DNA of 15,616 nt from Methylovirgula sp. (GCA_030040215.1 JASHUD010000184.1:1-15616), one strand, 5' to 3'. Positions 7,967 to 15,229 are shown, counted from the stretch's first letter. Made by a program: numbers and translations. Notes: a model not told the origin generated them from the letters alone.

Positions 7967-10060
7967 ATGCGCCCCGCCCTTTTGAACCCGCTCTTTGCCC
8001 GCGCGACAAGCATTCAGGGCGTCGGGCCGAAGATCGCCAAGCTTCTCGACAGACTCGTGGCCGAGGGCGAGACGGGCGCGCGCGTCCTCGACCTGCTCTT
8101 TCACCTTCCGTATGCGACCATCGACCGGCGCACCCGCGCCAAGATTGCCGAAGCGCCTTTCGACCGCGTCGTGCTGATCGAGGCGGACGTCGTGGAACAT
8201 CGGCCGCCGGGGCCGCGCTCGCGTGCGCCCTACAAGGTCCTCGTCGAAGACGAAACCGGCGATGTCCTTCTCGTCTTCTTCCTGGCCAACCATCCATGGA
8301 TCGAAAAGAGCCTGCCGGTGGGCGAGAAGCGCTGGATCTCGGGCAAGCTCGAACTCTGGGACGGACATCGGCAGATCGTCCATCCCGACCGCGTGCTCGA
8401 CGCCGAGGGACTGAGCAAGATGCAGGGCGTCGAGCCGGTTTACGGCTTGACGGAAGGTTTGCAGCCGCGCGTGCTCGGCAAGGCAATTTCCGCGGCGCTG
8501 GAGCGCCTGCCGGATCTGCCGGAATGGCATCCGCGGGCCATCGCCAAAATGCCGGCGTTACCCTCTTTTGCGGCGGCGCTGCGCGCGCTGCATCGGCCTG
8601 AAGATCCCGAGGCGATCGCGCCGACCGCGCCGGCCCGCGTGCGGCTTGCCTATGACGAATTGCTCGCCCATCAATTGTCGTTGGCATTGACGCGCGAACA
8701 TCTGCGCCGCGCCACCGGCCGCGCCATGCAAGGCGATGGGAGACGCGCCGAAAAAATCCTCGCCGCCCTGCCCTATAAGCTTACGCCGGCGCAGACCCGC
8801 GCGCTCGCCGAAATTCGCGCCGATCTCGCATCGCCTTCCCGCATGCTGCGTTTGCTGCAGGGCGACGTCGGCTCCGGCAAGACGATCGTCGCGCTGCTCG
8901 CCATGGCGAGCGTTGTCGAAGCCGGCCGTCAGGCGGCGCTGATGGCGCCGACCGAGCTCCTCGCCCGCCAGCATTACGCGGGAATCGCCGAGTATGCCGA
9001 GGCGGCCGGGTTACGCATCGCTTTGCTGACCGGGCGCAGCGCGGAGCGCGTCCGCATGCTCGCCGCGCTCGCCAATGGCGAGATCGACATTGCGATCGGC
9101 ACGCATGCGCTCTTTCAGGAGAGCGTCGCCTTTCGCGATCTCGGCCTCGCGGTGGTCGACGAACAGCACCGTTTTGGCGTGCACCAACGCCTCGCGCTCG
9201 GCGCCAAAGGCGAGGCGGTCGATATTCTCATCATGACCGCGACGCCGATTCCGCGCAGTCTGGTTCTCACCTATTTCGGCGACATGGATGTCTCGACGCT
9301 GCGCGAAAAGCCGCCCGGGCGCCAGCCGATCGACACGCGCGCTCTGCCCCTCGAGCGGATCGGCGAAGTCACCGCGCGTCTTTCGCGCGCGCTTGCCGCC
9401 GGCAGCCGCGTCTATTGGGTCTGCCCGCTGGTCGAAGAGAGCGAAGCAATCGACGTCGCTGCCGCCGAGGAGCGCTTTGCGGCATTGGCGCAGATTTTCG
9501 GCGACAAGGTGGGGCTCGTGCACGGCCGCATGAAAGGCGAGGATCGCGACCGCGCGATGCAGGCTTTCGCGTCAGGCAAGACGCAGATCCTGGTGGCGAC
9601 GACGGTGATCGAAGTCGGCGTCGATGTGCCCGAAGCCAACATCATGGTGATCGAACATGCCGAGCGTTTCGGCCTGGCGCAATTGCATCAACTGCGCGGC
9701 CGCGTCGGACGCGGGAAAGCGAAATCGTCGTGCCTGTTGCTCTACAAAGGCCCGCTCGGCGAAACGGCCAAGGCGCGGATCGCCATCCTGCGCGAGACGG
9801 AAGACGGGTTCCGCATCGCCGAAGAGGACCTGCGTCTGCGCGGCGAAGGCGACGTGCTCGGCACGAAACAATCCGGCATGCCGGGGTTCCGGCTCGCGCG
9901 GCTCGACGTTCACGGCGATCTGTTGAAGCTTGCGCATGAAGAGGCGCGACATATCCTCTCGGTCAACCCCAAGCTCGAAGGCGAACAAGGTAGAGCGCTG
10001 CTGCTTCTGCTCCATATCTTCGAGCGCGAAGCGGCGGTGAAATTGCTGCGGGCGGGATAG
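7967..10060 (+). CDS. recG: ATP-dependent DNA helicase RecG
   Basis: RecG (697 residues, typical length) is a monomeric translocase that regresses stalled replication forks and remodels branched DNA. A helix-hairpin-like GVGPKIAKLL is at residues 18-27. The wedge/OB domain at about 60-150 includes GDVLLVFFLANHPWI (98-112). The motor domains have Walker A GDVGSGKT (299-306), DEQH (398-401), MTATPIPRSL, and GRVGRG in the second half, followed by RLRGEGDVLGTKQSG in the C-terminal region. The ATG at 7967 gives the expected N-terminus. No clear Shine-Dalgarno sequence precedes it, so the start is supported by homology only. It is divergent from sdhE-mfd; RecG and Mfd share the same motor family and C-terminal motif. 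Confidence 0.96.
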   Translation: MRPALLNPLFARATSIQGVGPKIAKLLDRLVAEGETGARVLDLLFHLPYATIDRRTRAKIAEAPFDRVVLIEADVVEHRPPGPRSRAPYKVLVEDETGDVLLVFFLANHPWIEKSLPVGEKRWISGKLELWDGHRQIVHPDRVLDAEGLSKMQGVEPVYGLTEGLQPRVLGKAISAALERLPDLPEWHPRAIAKMPALPSFAAALRALHRPEDPEAIAPTAPARVRLAYDELLAHQLSLALTREHLRRATGRAMQGDGRRAEKILAALPYKLTPAQTRALAEIRADLASPSRMLRLLQGDVGSGKTIVALLAMASVVEAGRQAALMAPTELLARQHYAGIAEYAEAAGLRIALLTGRSAERVRMLAALANGEIDIAIGTHALFQESVAFRDLGLAVVDEQHRFGVHQRLALGAKGEAVDILIMTATPIPRSLVLTYFGDMDVSTLREKPPGRQPIDTRALPLERIGEVTARLSRALAAGSRVYWVCPLVEESEAIDVAAAEERFAALAQIFGDKVGLVHGRMKGEDRDRAMQAFASGKTQILVATTVIEVGVDVPEANIMVIEHAERFGLAQLHQLRGRVGRGKAKSSCLLLYKGPLGETAKARIAILRETEDGFRIAEEDLRLRGEGDVLGTKQSGMPGFRLARLDVHGDLLKLAHEEARHILSVNPKLEGEQGRALLLLLHIFEREAAVKLLRAG

Positions 10061-10237
10061 AACAGTGGGGCACGTCGTTCTCCCGCTGGCGGCAGAAGGT
10101 GCCCCGCTAAGAGGGCGGATAAGGGATGATTGAAACGGCAACCCTCACCCGGTCGGCTCCGCCGACCACCCTCTCCCGCAAGCGGGAGAGGGAAGGCCGT
10201 GCTTCGGGATCAGGACCTATGTCGAATTGAAAGCCCT
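10061..10237. other. Intergenic region between recG and the serine hydrolase gene
   Basis: These 177 bp hold a tandem of two hairpins (10142-10192) and otherwise nothing recognisable. A frame in phase with the downstream gene runs back to 10130, but it would translate the repeat into a low-complexity Pro/Arg peptide, so I do not include it in the gene. Confidence 0.55.
10142..10192 (+). repeat. CCCTC-type palindromic repeat, copy B, with an extra hairpin
   Basis: The element starts CCCTCACCC, continues with a perfect hairpin GGTCGG-CTCCG-CCGACC (10151-10167), and ends with an 11-bp perfect arm pair, CCCTCTCCCGC and GCGGGAGAGGG (10169-10192), around a central AA. It is the most regular copy in the window. 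It stands 81 nt after the recG stop with no T tract behind it, so any role in ending the recG transcript is uncertain. Confidence 0.75.
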
Positions 10238-11539
10238 ATGACACGAAATGTATCGTCGCCAATTTCACCCGATTTCGCCGAAGCCGCGTCCGAATTGATC
10301 GCACCCTTTGTCGACGCCGATCTTTTCGCAGGCAACGTGCTTGTCGCCAAAGACGGCGTGCCGCTGCTGCGACGCGGCTTCGGCCTCGCCCATCGCGAGC
10401 GGAACGCAGCGCATGACGCGACCGGCAAATTCCGGCTCGGCTCGCTCACCAAACAATTCACCGCCACCGCGATCCTTCAACTCATGGAGCGCGGGTTGCT
10501 TTCCCTCGACGACGAGATCGCCCGACATTACCCGGACGCGCCCGCGCATTGGCGCGGCGTCACGCTCTTTCACCTTCTGACCCACACTTCGGGAATTCCG
10601 AGCTACACGTCGATCCCCGGCTTTTTCCGCGAACTGGCGCAGCGCGATCTACGCCCGCGCGAGATCATCGCGCTCAGCGAGAACGAACCGCTCGAATTTC
10701 CGCCCGGCGCGCAATTTCGATATTGCAACGGCGGCTATATCCTCCTCGGCCAAGTGGTCGAGCGGCTGAGCGGACAGGCCTATCCGGAATACGTGCGCGA
10801 TCACATTCTTCTGCCGCTCGGCCTCGCCGGCACGGGCTACGAGCATGGCGCGGGGATCGTCCCCGCGCGCGTTCCCGGCTATCGCCTGCAGAATGGGCGG
10901 ATCGAGCCGGCCGCCTATCTCGCCATGAGCCTGGCTTATGCGGCGGGCGCGATCTATTCGACCGCCGACGATCTCCTGGCTTGGCAACGCGCGCTGGCGG
11001 CGGCAAAGCCGATCGGCCGCGCGTCCGTCGATCGCATGTTCGCCGATCACGGCCATGGCTACGGATTTGCCTGGGGCATTCAACGCCAGTTTGGCCGCCG
11101 GCAATTCGTCCATGCCGGCGGCATCAACGGGTTCAGCGTCGTGCTTAGCCACTATCCCGACGACGATCTCAGCGTGATCGTGCTTGCCAACATCCAAGCG
11201 GCGCCGGTGCAAAAGATCGCTCGCGATCTCGCCGCGCTCTATTTCGGCGTGGAAGAAGAGCGCGAAATGGTTCTCGACGCCGCCCTGCTCGCCGATTACG
11301 TCGGTGCCTACCGTTTAGGACCGACGCGAATCCTGCGCGTCGCGCAGGAGGGCGCGCGGCTCTTCGTCGAGACCGAAGATTACGGGCGCCAGGAATTCTT
11401 GGCCAAAGACGATCATACGTTCGTCGGCAAAATGATCGATTGGGAGATTTTCTTCGAGGCCGACGGCGTCGAGCAAGCAAGCCGCCTGATCGTGCGGCGG
11501 GGCGGCAAGGAACTGAGCGGAATGCGGATTGCGGATTGA
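10238..11539 (+). CDS. Beta-lactamase-fold serine hydrolase (class C/PBP family), substrate unknown
   Basis: This 433-residue member of the beta-lactamase-related serine hydrolases has all three active-site elements of the fold: SLTK (69-72, Ser69 nucleophile, Lys72 base), YCN (162-164) and HAGG (292-295), with LLTHTSGIP (113-121) as a further family signature. After about residue 340 comes a beta-rich C-terminal extension like the lipocalin-like domain of peptidase/esterase relatives. No signal peptide or lipobox is visible at the ATG (10238), which starts MTRNVSSPIS, so it appears cytoplasmic. That argues against a secreted antibiotic-resistance enzyme and leaves esterase, D-amino-acid peptidase or amidase roles open. 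It stands alone on its strand after recG and converges on ispH with 14 bp between stops. Shine-Dalgarno support is weak. Confidence 0.85.
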   Translation: MTRNVSSPISPDFAEAASELIAPFVDADLFAGNVLVAKDGVPLLRRGFGLAHRERNAAHDATGKFRLGSLTKQFTATAILQLMERGLLSLDDEIARHYPDAPAHWRGVTLFHLLTHTSGIPSYTSIPGFFRELAQRDLRPREIIALSENEPLEFPPGAQFRYCNGGYILLGQVVERLSGQAYPEYVRDHILLPLGLAGTGYEHGAGIVPARVPGYRLQNGRIEPAAYLAMSLAYAAGAIYSTADDLLAWQRALAAAKPIGRASVDRMFADHGHGYGFAWGIQRQFGRRQFVHAGGINGFSVVLSHYPDDDLSVIVLANIQAAPVQKIARDLAALYFGVEEEREMVLDAALLADYVGAYRLGPTRILRVAQEGARLFVETEDYGRQEFLAKDDHTFVGKMIDWEIFFEADGVEQASRLIVRRGGKELSGMRIAD

Positions 11540-11553
11540 ACTTCGCGACGGCG

Positions 11554-12609
11554 CTATTCGTCGTGGACGCCGACATCCTGCTCCTCGGATTCCGGCAGGT
11601 CTGCCAGATCGCTGACCACAGACGGGCGCAACTGGCGCGGCAGGGGGAAAAATACGCTCTCGTCCGCCGTCGAGACGATCTCGACGTCGAGCTCGAACCG
11701 CTGTGCAAAAGCGTCCATGATCTCTTCGACGAGGACTTCCGGGGCCGAGGCGCCGGCCGTAATGCCCACCGAGGAGGCATTCTTGAAGAGATCCCAATCG
11801 ACGTCGTCGGCGCGCAACACGAGACGGGCGACTTTGCAGCCCGAGCGCTCGGCGACTTCCTTCAGCCGTTGCGAATTCGAGGAATTCGACGATCCCACGA
11901 CGATCATCGCATCGACGATCGGCGAGATGCGCTTGACCGCCTCTTGGCGATTGGTCGTCGCGTAACAAATGTCTTCCTTGTGCGGCCCGATGATGTCGGG
12001 AAAGCGGCGGGTTAGCGCATCGACCATGCCGCGCGTGTCGTCGATCGACAGCGTCGTCTGCGTGACGTAGGCGAGGTTGCCTTCGTCGACGTTCTGGAGC
12101 TTCTCGACGTCTTCCGGCGTCTGCACAAGAAGGATCGAACCTTTCGGCAATTGGCCGAGCGTGCCGACCACCTCCGGATGGCCGGCATGGCCGACGAGGA
12201 TCACCTGCCGGCCGCGCTTATAGTGCAGCTCCGCTTCGCGATGTACCTTCGTCACCAGCGGACAGGTCGCGTCGAGCGCGAAAATATGCCGCGCCTCGGC
12301 TTCGGCATGGACCGATTTCGGCACGCCATGCGCGGAGAAAATCACCGGCTTCGTCGTGTCGGGGATCTCGTCGAGCTCTTCGACGAAGATTGCGCCTTTG
12401 GCCTTCAGGCCTTCAACGACATATTTGTTGTGGACGATCTCGTGGCGAACATAGACCGGGGCGCCATAGATGCGCAGCGCCTGTTCGACGGCATCGATTG
12501 CCCGCACCACGCCGGCGCAAAAGCCGCGCGGCGCGCAGAGAAAGATGCGCAGCTTCGGCTTGTCTTCGGCCGGCGCCAAAGTTTCCGATACAGACGCCGC
12601 GTGTGTCAT
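11554..12609 (-). CDS. ispH: 4-hydroxy-3-methylbut-2-enyl diphosphate reductase IspH
   Basis: IspH (351 residues) is the [4Fe-4S] enzyme that reduces HMBPP to IPP and DMAPP, the last step of the MEP isoprenoid pathway. The three cluster cysteines are Cys31 (FCAGVVRAI), Cys116 (DATCPLVTKVH) and Cys215 (DICYATTNRQEAV). Substrate-binding residues are visible in HEIVHN (His60), SAHGV (His94) and GHAGHPEV (His144, Glu146), with TQTTLS (183-188) and GSSNSSNS further on. Numbering runs about 19 residues ahead of the E. coli enzyme because of a short hydrophilic N-terminal extension, usual in alphaproteobacteria. The ATG at 12607-12609 has only a poor Shine-Dalgarno match. Some relatives place thrB and rnhA downstream; here ispH ends against the convergent serine hydrolase gene, so it is transcribed alone. 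Confidence 0.96.
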   Translation of the reverse strand: MTHAASVSETLAPAEDKPKLRIFLCAPRGFCAGVVRAIDAVEQALRIYGAPVYVRHEIVHNKYVVEGLKAKGAIFVEELDEIPDTTKPVIFSAHGVPKSVHAEAEARHIFALDATCPLVTKVHREAELHYKRGRQVILVGHAGHPEVVGTLGQLPKGSILLVQTPEDVEKLQNVDEGNLAYVTQTTLSIDDTRGMVDALTRRFPDIIGPHKEDICYATTNRQEAVKRISPIVDAMIVVGSSNSSNSQRLKEVAERSGCKVARLVLRADDVDWDLFKNASSVGITAGASAPEVLVEEIMDAFAQRFELDVEIVSTADESVFFPLPRQLRPSVVSDLADLPESEEQDVGVHDE

Positions 12610-12829
12610 GCCGATCCGTCGGTTGCTGAGGTTATCCTCGTAAACATTTGAATCTGCACAGTATTTATGGGATAAATCATCCCATCCCGTGCGTTCAAAC
12701 CATGCCTATTCTTGTGGGCTTCGGGTTGTGTCCTGTCAAGTAGCGCAAGCACGTCCCGCCGCGCGGCCCTTGCGCACAGCGCGACCCGCCGTCTCGATAA
12801 TTATCCCGCGACCGCAATCGTTCCCGCGG
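12610..12829. other. Upstream region of ispH / downstream region of tadA
   Basis: This 220-bp gap separates two minus-strand genes. The half near ispH is unusually AT-rich for this genome and carries a perfect palindrome (12667-12685) and a smaller one, GAGG-TTAT-CCTC (12628-12639). A minus-strand CTTGAC, the common alphaproteobacterial -35 core, lies at 12735-12740, but no matching -10 stands at the right distance. Arms GCGCAAG (12743-12749) and CTTGCGC (12769-12775) can form a hairpin about 55 nt after the tadA stop, without a T tract. No open frame here looks real. Confidence 0.5.
12667..12685. promoter_or_regulatory. Perfect palindrome upstream of ispH, possible operator
   Basis: ATGGGATAAATCATCCCAT has 7-bp perfect arms (ATGGGAT and ATCCCAT) around AAATC. 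It lies 58-76 nt before the ispH start in an AT-rich island, where a regulator could control ispH. It does not match the FNR/FixK, Irr or RirA sites I know. It could also fold as a leader hairpin. Confidence 0.4.
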
Positions 12830-13273
12830 CTATCGCCGCGCGGCGAAGAAGGCCTTAAGCAGTTCGGCCGCTTCCTTGTCGCGAATTCCGCCATAGCATT
12901 CGGGCGCGTGATGGCAGGTCGGCTGCGCGAAAAATCGCGGCCCATGTTCGACCGCGCCGCCCTTCGGATCGGACGCGCCCCAATACAGGCGGCGCAGGCG
13001 CGCGAAGGAGATCGCGGCGGCACACATCGCGCAAGGCTCCAGCGTCACGTAGAGGTCGCAATCGACGAGCCGTTCCGTGCCGAGCTTTTCGCAGGCGGCG
13101 CGAATGGCAAGAAGCTCGGCATGCGCGGTCGGATCTTTTCGCTCGAGCGTCCGGTTGCCGGCATGCGCGACGATCGCGCCGCCGCAGGCGATTGCCGCGC
13201 CGACCGGCACTTCGCCGCGCTGCCCGGCGGCGGCCGCCTCGGCGAGCGCTTCCGCCATGGGATCCGGCTTCAT
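12830..13273 (-). CDS. tadA: tRNA-specific adenosine deaminase TadA
   Basis: TadA (147 residues) deaminates the wobble adenosine A34 of tRNA-Arg(ACG) to inosine, allowing one tRNA to read CGU, CGC and CGA; it is essential in most bacteria. Zinc is held by His51 (HAE, 51-53) and by Cys81 and Cys84 in PCAMC; Glu53 is the proton shuttle. The C-terminal part contains EHGPRFFAQPTCHHAPECYGG, typical of alphaproteobacterial TadA. I chose the ATG at 13271-13273, which has AGAGGAG 10 nt upstream. An ATG at 13309 would add 12 residues but would nearly abut the divergent rluB start, and one at 13258 lacks a ribosome site. It may share a very short divergent control region with rluB. Confidence 0.95.
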   Translation of the reverse strand: MKPDPMAEALAEAAAAGQRGEVPVGAAIACGGAIVAHAGNRTLERKDPTAHAELLAIRAACEKLGTERLVDCDLYVTLEPCAMCAAAISFARLRRLYWGASDPKGGAVEHGPRFFAQPTCHHAPECYGGIRDKEAAELLKAFFAARR

Positions 13274-13283
13274 ATCGAATTCG

Positions 13284-13290
13284 CTCCTCT
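13284..13290 (-). promoter_or_regulatory. Ribosome binding site deciding the tadA start
   Basis: On the minus strand AGAGGAG ends 10 nt before the ATG at 13273. It favours this start over the in-frame ATG codons at 13309 and 13258. Confidence 0.55.
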
Positions 13291-13314
13291 CGCACCCTTC
13301 TGCTATCAAACCGC

Positions 13315-14472
13315 ATGCCGAACGAAAGACCCCATCGCCCGGCGAAACCTGCTCGCGCCAGGCCCGAGAACGCCGGCGAGCGGATCGCCAAGGTCATGGC
13401 TCGCGCCGGCCTCTGCTCGCGCCGCGACGCCGAGGCCTGGATCGCCGAAGGACGCGTCGCCGTCAACGGCAAGCCTCTGACGAGCCCGGCCGTCAACGTC
13501 GGGCCGGGCGACGACGTGCGGATCGACGGGCAACCGCTGGCACGCCGCCAACGCACCCGGCTTTTCCTGTTCCACAAGCCGCGCGGGTTGGTTGCGACCA
13601 ACAAGGATCCGCAAGGACGCGCCACGATCTTCGATGCTCTGCGTGGACGCCACCCCGAAGCGCCGCGGCTCGTCAGCGTCGGGCGCCTCGACATCAACAG
13701 CGAAGGCCTGCTGCTGCTGACCAACGACGGCGGCCTGGCCCGCATTCTCGAATTGCCAGCGACCGGCTGGCTCAGGCGCTATCGCGTCCGCGCCAACGGC
13801 ACGATCGATCCGGCAAGCCTCGACCGGCTTGCCGGCGGCCTCACCCTCGACGGCGTCCATTACGCCGGCATCGAAGCCAAGCTCGACCGCGTGCAAGGCG
13901 CCAATTGCTGGCTGACGATCGGCCTGCGCGAGGGCAAGAATCGCGAGATCAAACGCGTGCTCGAACATTTGGGGCTTAGCGTCAACCGGCTGATCCGCAT
14001 CTCCTTCGGCCCGTTCCAGCTTGGCGATCTTGCGGAGGGCGGACTGGAGGAAGTTCGGACCCGCGTCTTGCGCGACCAACTCGGGCCGTCCTTGCTGCAA
14101 AAAGCAGGCGCAGATTTGGAAGCGCCGATCGATGTGCCGCGCGAGGCAAAGCCGGAACGCAGGCCCGGCGCGCCGCGAAACTTGCGGCCGAGACATGCGC
14201 AGTCCGAGCCGCAAAGGCCGAAAGGCCGGCCGGCGCCTCATCCGCGCAAACATGTCCGGGTTTTGCGCGCCGAAGCGGAGAGCCAAAACGCCGGCACAAC
14301 TTCACGCCAGCGGATCGAACGCGCCGAGACCGCCGACCGCAAGGGCCGTGTCGTTGCGGTCGAGCGCCACGTCGCGATCGAACCAAAGCGCAAGGAACGC
14401 GCGCACAAACCGCATCCGGGCGGCGCGCGGAGCAAGAACAAAGGCGCGCCGCGTCCGGACAGGACTCGCTAA
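13315..14472 (+). CDS. rluB: rRNA pseudouridine synthase, RsuA/RluB family, with long basic tail
   Basis: This 385-residue enzyme isomerises uridine to pseudouridine, probably in 23S rRNA in the decoding/peptidyl-transferase region as RluB does. An S4 RNA-binding domain lies at about 22-75 (ERIAKVMARAGLCSRRDAEAWI). The catalytic domain has KPRGLVAT (88-95), the catalytic Asp126 in VGRLDINSEGLLLLTNDG, and GKNREIKRVLEHLG, SVNRLIRISFGPF near 207-233. From about 265 to the end is a Lys/Arg/Pro-rich, low-complexity tail of about 120 residues, likely disordered. RsuA and RluE/F share the fold, so the exact target base is inferred. The ATG at 13315 is 41 bp from the divergent tadA start and has no Shine-Dalgarno sequence. 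rsmD follows after 5 nt, making an rRNA-modification operon. Confidence 0.88.
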   Translation: MPNERPHRPAKPARARPENAGERIAKVMARAGLCSRRDAEAWIAEGRVAVNGKPLTSPAVNVGPGDDVRIDGQPLARRQRTRLFLFHKPRGLVATNKDPQGRATIFDALRGRHPEAPRLVSVGRLDINSEGLLLLTNDGGLARILELPATGWLRRYRVRANGTIDPASLDRLAGGLTLDGVHYAGIEAKLDRVQGANCWLTIGLREGKNREIKRVLEHLGLSVNRLIRISFGPFQLGDLAEGGLEEVRTRVLRDQLGPSLLQKAGADLEAPIDVPREAKPERRPGAPRNLRPRHAQSEPQRPKGRPAPHPRKHVRVLRAEAESQNAGTTSRQRIERAETADRKGRVVAVERHVAIEPKRKERAHKPHPGGARSKNKGAPRPDRTR

Positions 14473-14477
14473 GCGCC

Positions 14478-15077
14478 ATGCGCATCATCGGCGGCCGGTT
14501 CAAGGGGCGCGTCCTGCAAGGGCCGCGGGACAACGACATCCGGCCGACCTCGGATCGGCTGCGCGAGACGATCTTCAACATCCTCGCGCATGCCTACGAC
14601 GATCCGGTGACCGACGCGGCGGTCGTCGATCTTTACGCCGGCACCGGCGCGATGGGACTCGAAGCGCTGTCGCGCGGTGCCCGCAAAGCGCTGTTCGTAG
14701 AGACCGCTGGCAAGGCGCGGGCGCTGATCCGCGCCAACGTCGATGCACTCGGCCTCGGCGGCGTTACGCAGATCTTCCGCCGCGATGCGGACAAGCTGGG
14801 TGCGGCGCCGCACGGCGAGCGTTTCAGCCTCGCTTTCCTCGACCCGCCCTATGGCAAAGGCTTCGCGGAACCGGCGCTGATGGCACTGCGCGATGGCGGC
14901 TGGCTCGCGCCCAATGCGCTGATTGTCATTGAGGAAGCGGCAGATGCCGAGCTGCTTGTGCCCGAGGGCTATGAAACCTTTGAGACACGCCTCTACGGAG
15001 ACACGAAAATCTTGATCTTCGGCGTACGCCACCTCCCCATGAGCAAAAGCGAAGGGGGAGAGGGTTGGCAGCGATGA
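14478..15077 (+). CDS. rsmD: 16S rRNA (guanine(966)-N(2))-methyltransferase RsmD
   Basis: RsmD (199 residues) methylates N2 of G966 of 16S rRNA in the assembled 30S subunit using S-adenosylmethionine. The N-terminus MRIIGGRFKGRVL and RPTSDRLRETIFNIL (22-36) are family signatures. The SAM-binding loop is DLYAGTGAMGLEALSRGA (51-68), and DPPY (122-125) is the catalytic motif of amino-group methyltransferases. The conserved core ends at about residue 186 (ILIFGVRHL). The last 13 residues (PMSKSEGGEGWQR) are encoded by a CCCTC-type palindromic repeat, so the natural stop seems to have been displaced by a repeat. It starts 5 nt after the rluB stop, so it is almost certainly co-transcribed with rluB. 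Confidence 0.94.
   Translation: MRIIGGRFKGRVLQGPRDNDIRPTSDRLRETIFNILAHAYDDPVTDAAVVDLYAGTGAMGLEALSRGARKALFVETAGKARALIRANVDALGLGGVTQIFRRDADKLGAAPHGERFSLAFLDPPYGKGFAEPALMALRDGGWLAPNALIVIEEAADAELLVPEGYETFETRLYGDTKILIFGVRHLPMSKSEGGEGWQR
15032..15064 (+). repeat. CCCTC-type palindromic repeat, copy E, inside the 3' end of rsmD
   Basis: CTCCCC (15033-15038) and GGGGAG (15055-15060) are inverted around ATGAGCAAAAGCGAAG, the kind of arm-and-core seen in the intergenic copies. The element runs to AGGG at 15064, inside the coding sequence; the rsmD TGA follows at 15075-15077. Confidence 0.55.
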
Positions 15078-15091
15078 GTCGTAACGGGTCA

Positions 15092-15229
15092 CTTCCCCGG
15101 ACAAGCCCGCGAAGCGGGCGCAGATCCGGGGTCCAGAGCCGCCGGGCCGATCGCAAGACTGCGAGCTTGCGGCCCTGGATCCCGGCTCGGTCCCCGGATT
15201 AAATCCGGGGATCGCTGCGGCCGGGAAAG
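15092..15229 (-). repeat. Composite dispersed repeat, copy R2 (inverted relative to R1)
   Basis: Read on the minus strand, it matches R1 (7399-7508) at its two ends and in the CCGAGCCGGGATCCAG block. The hairpin block is CCCCGGA (15095-15101), GCCCGC-GAA-GCGGGC (15105-15119), TCCGGGG (15125-15131). A second long palindrome has arms at 15126-15142 and 15169-15185 (15 of 17 bases complementary), with a nested CGCAAG/CTTGCG stem at 15152-15157 and 15166-15171. It is longer than R1 because of an inserted palindrome and a longer central region. Confidence 0.75.
15192..15210. repeat. Perfect 19-bp palindrome inside repeat R2
   Basis: CCCCGGATT and AATCCGGGG are exact complements around a single A. 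It has no counterpart at the matching place in R1, so it looks like a later insertion or a variable module of the repeat. Confidence 0.7.

Noticed and set aside
10130..10237. In-frame upstream extension of the serine hydrolase
   Set aside because: The added 36 residues are a translated palindromic repeat (PSPGRLRRPPSPASGRGK) with no signal-peptide character; the ATG at 10238 starts the conserved part.
12743..12775. Hairpin GCGCAAG/CTTGCGC as a tadA terminator
   Set aside because: The 19-nt loop and the absence of a T tract on the minus strand make a rho-independent terminator unlikely; kept only as a remark.
13192..13314. Longer rluB start overlapping tadA
   Set aside because: The extra 41 residues are antisense to the tadA N-terminus and Arg-rich; the S4 domain begins shortly after the ATG at 13315.
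13306..14286. 326-codon open frame on the minus strand opposite rluB
   Set aside because: The plus strand encodes clear S4 and pseudouridine synthase motifs; the antisense product has none.
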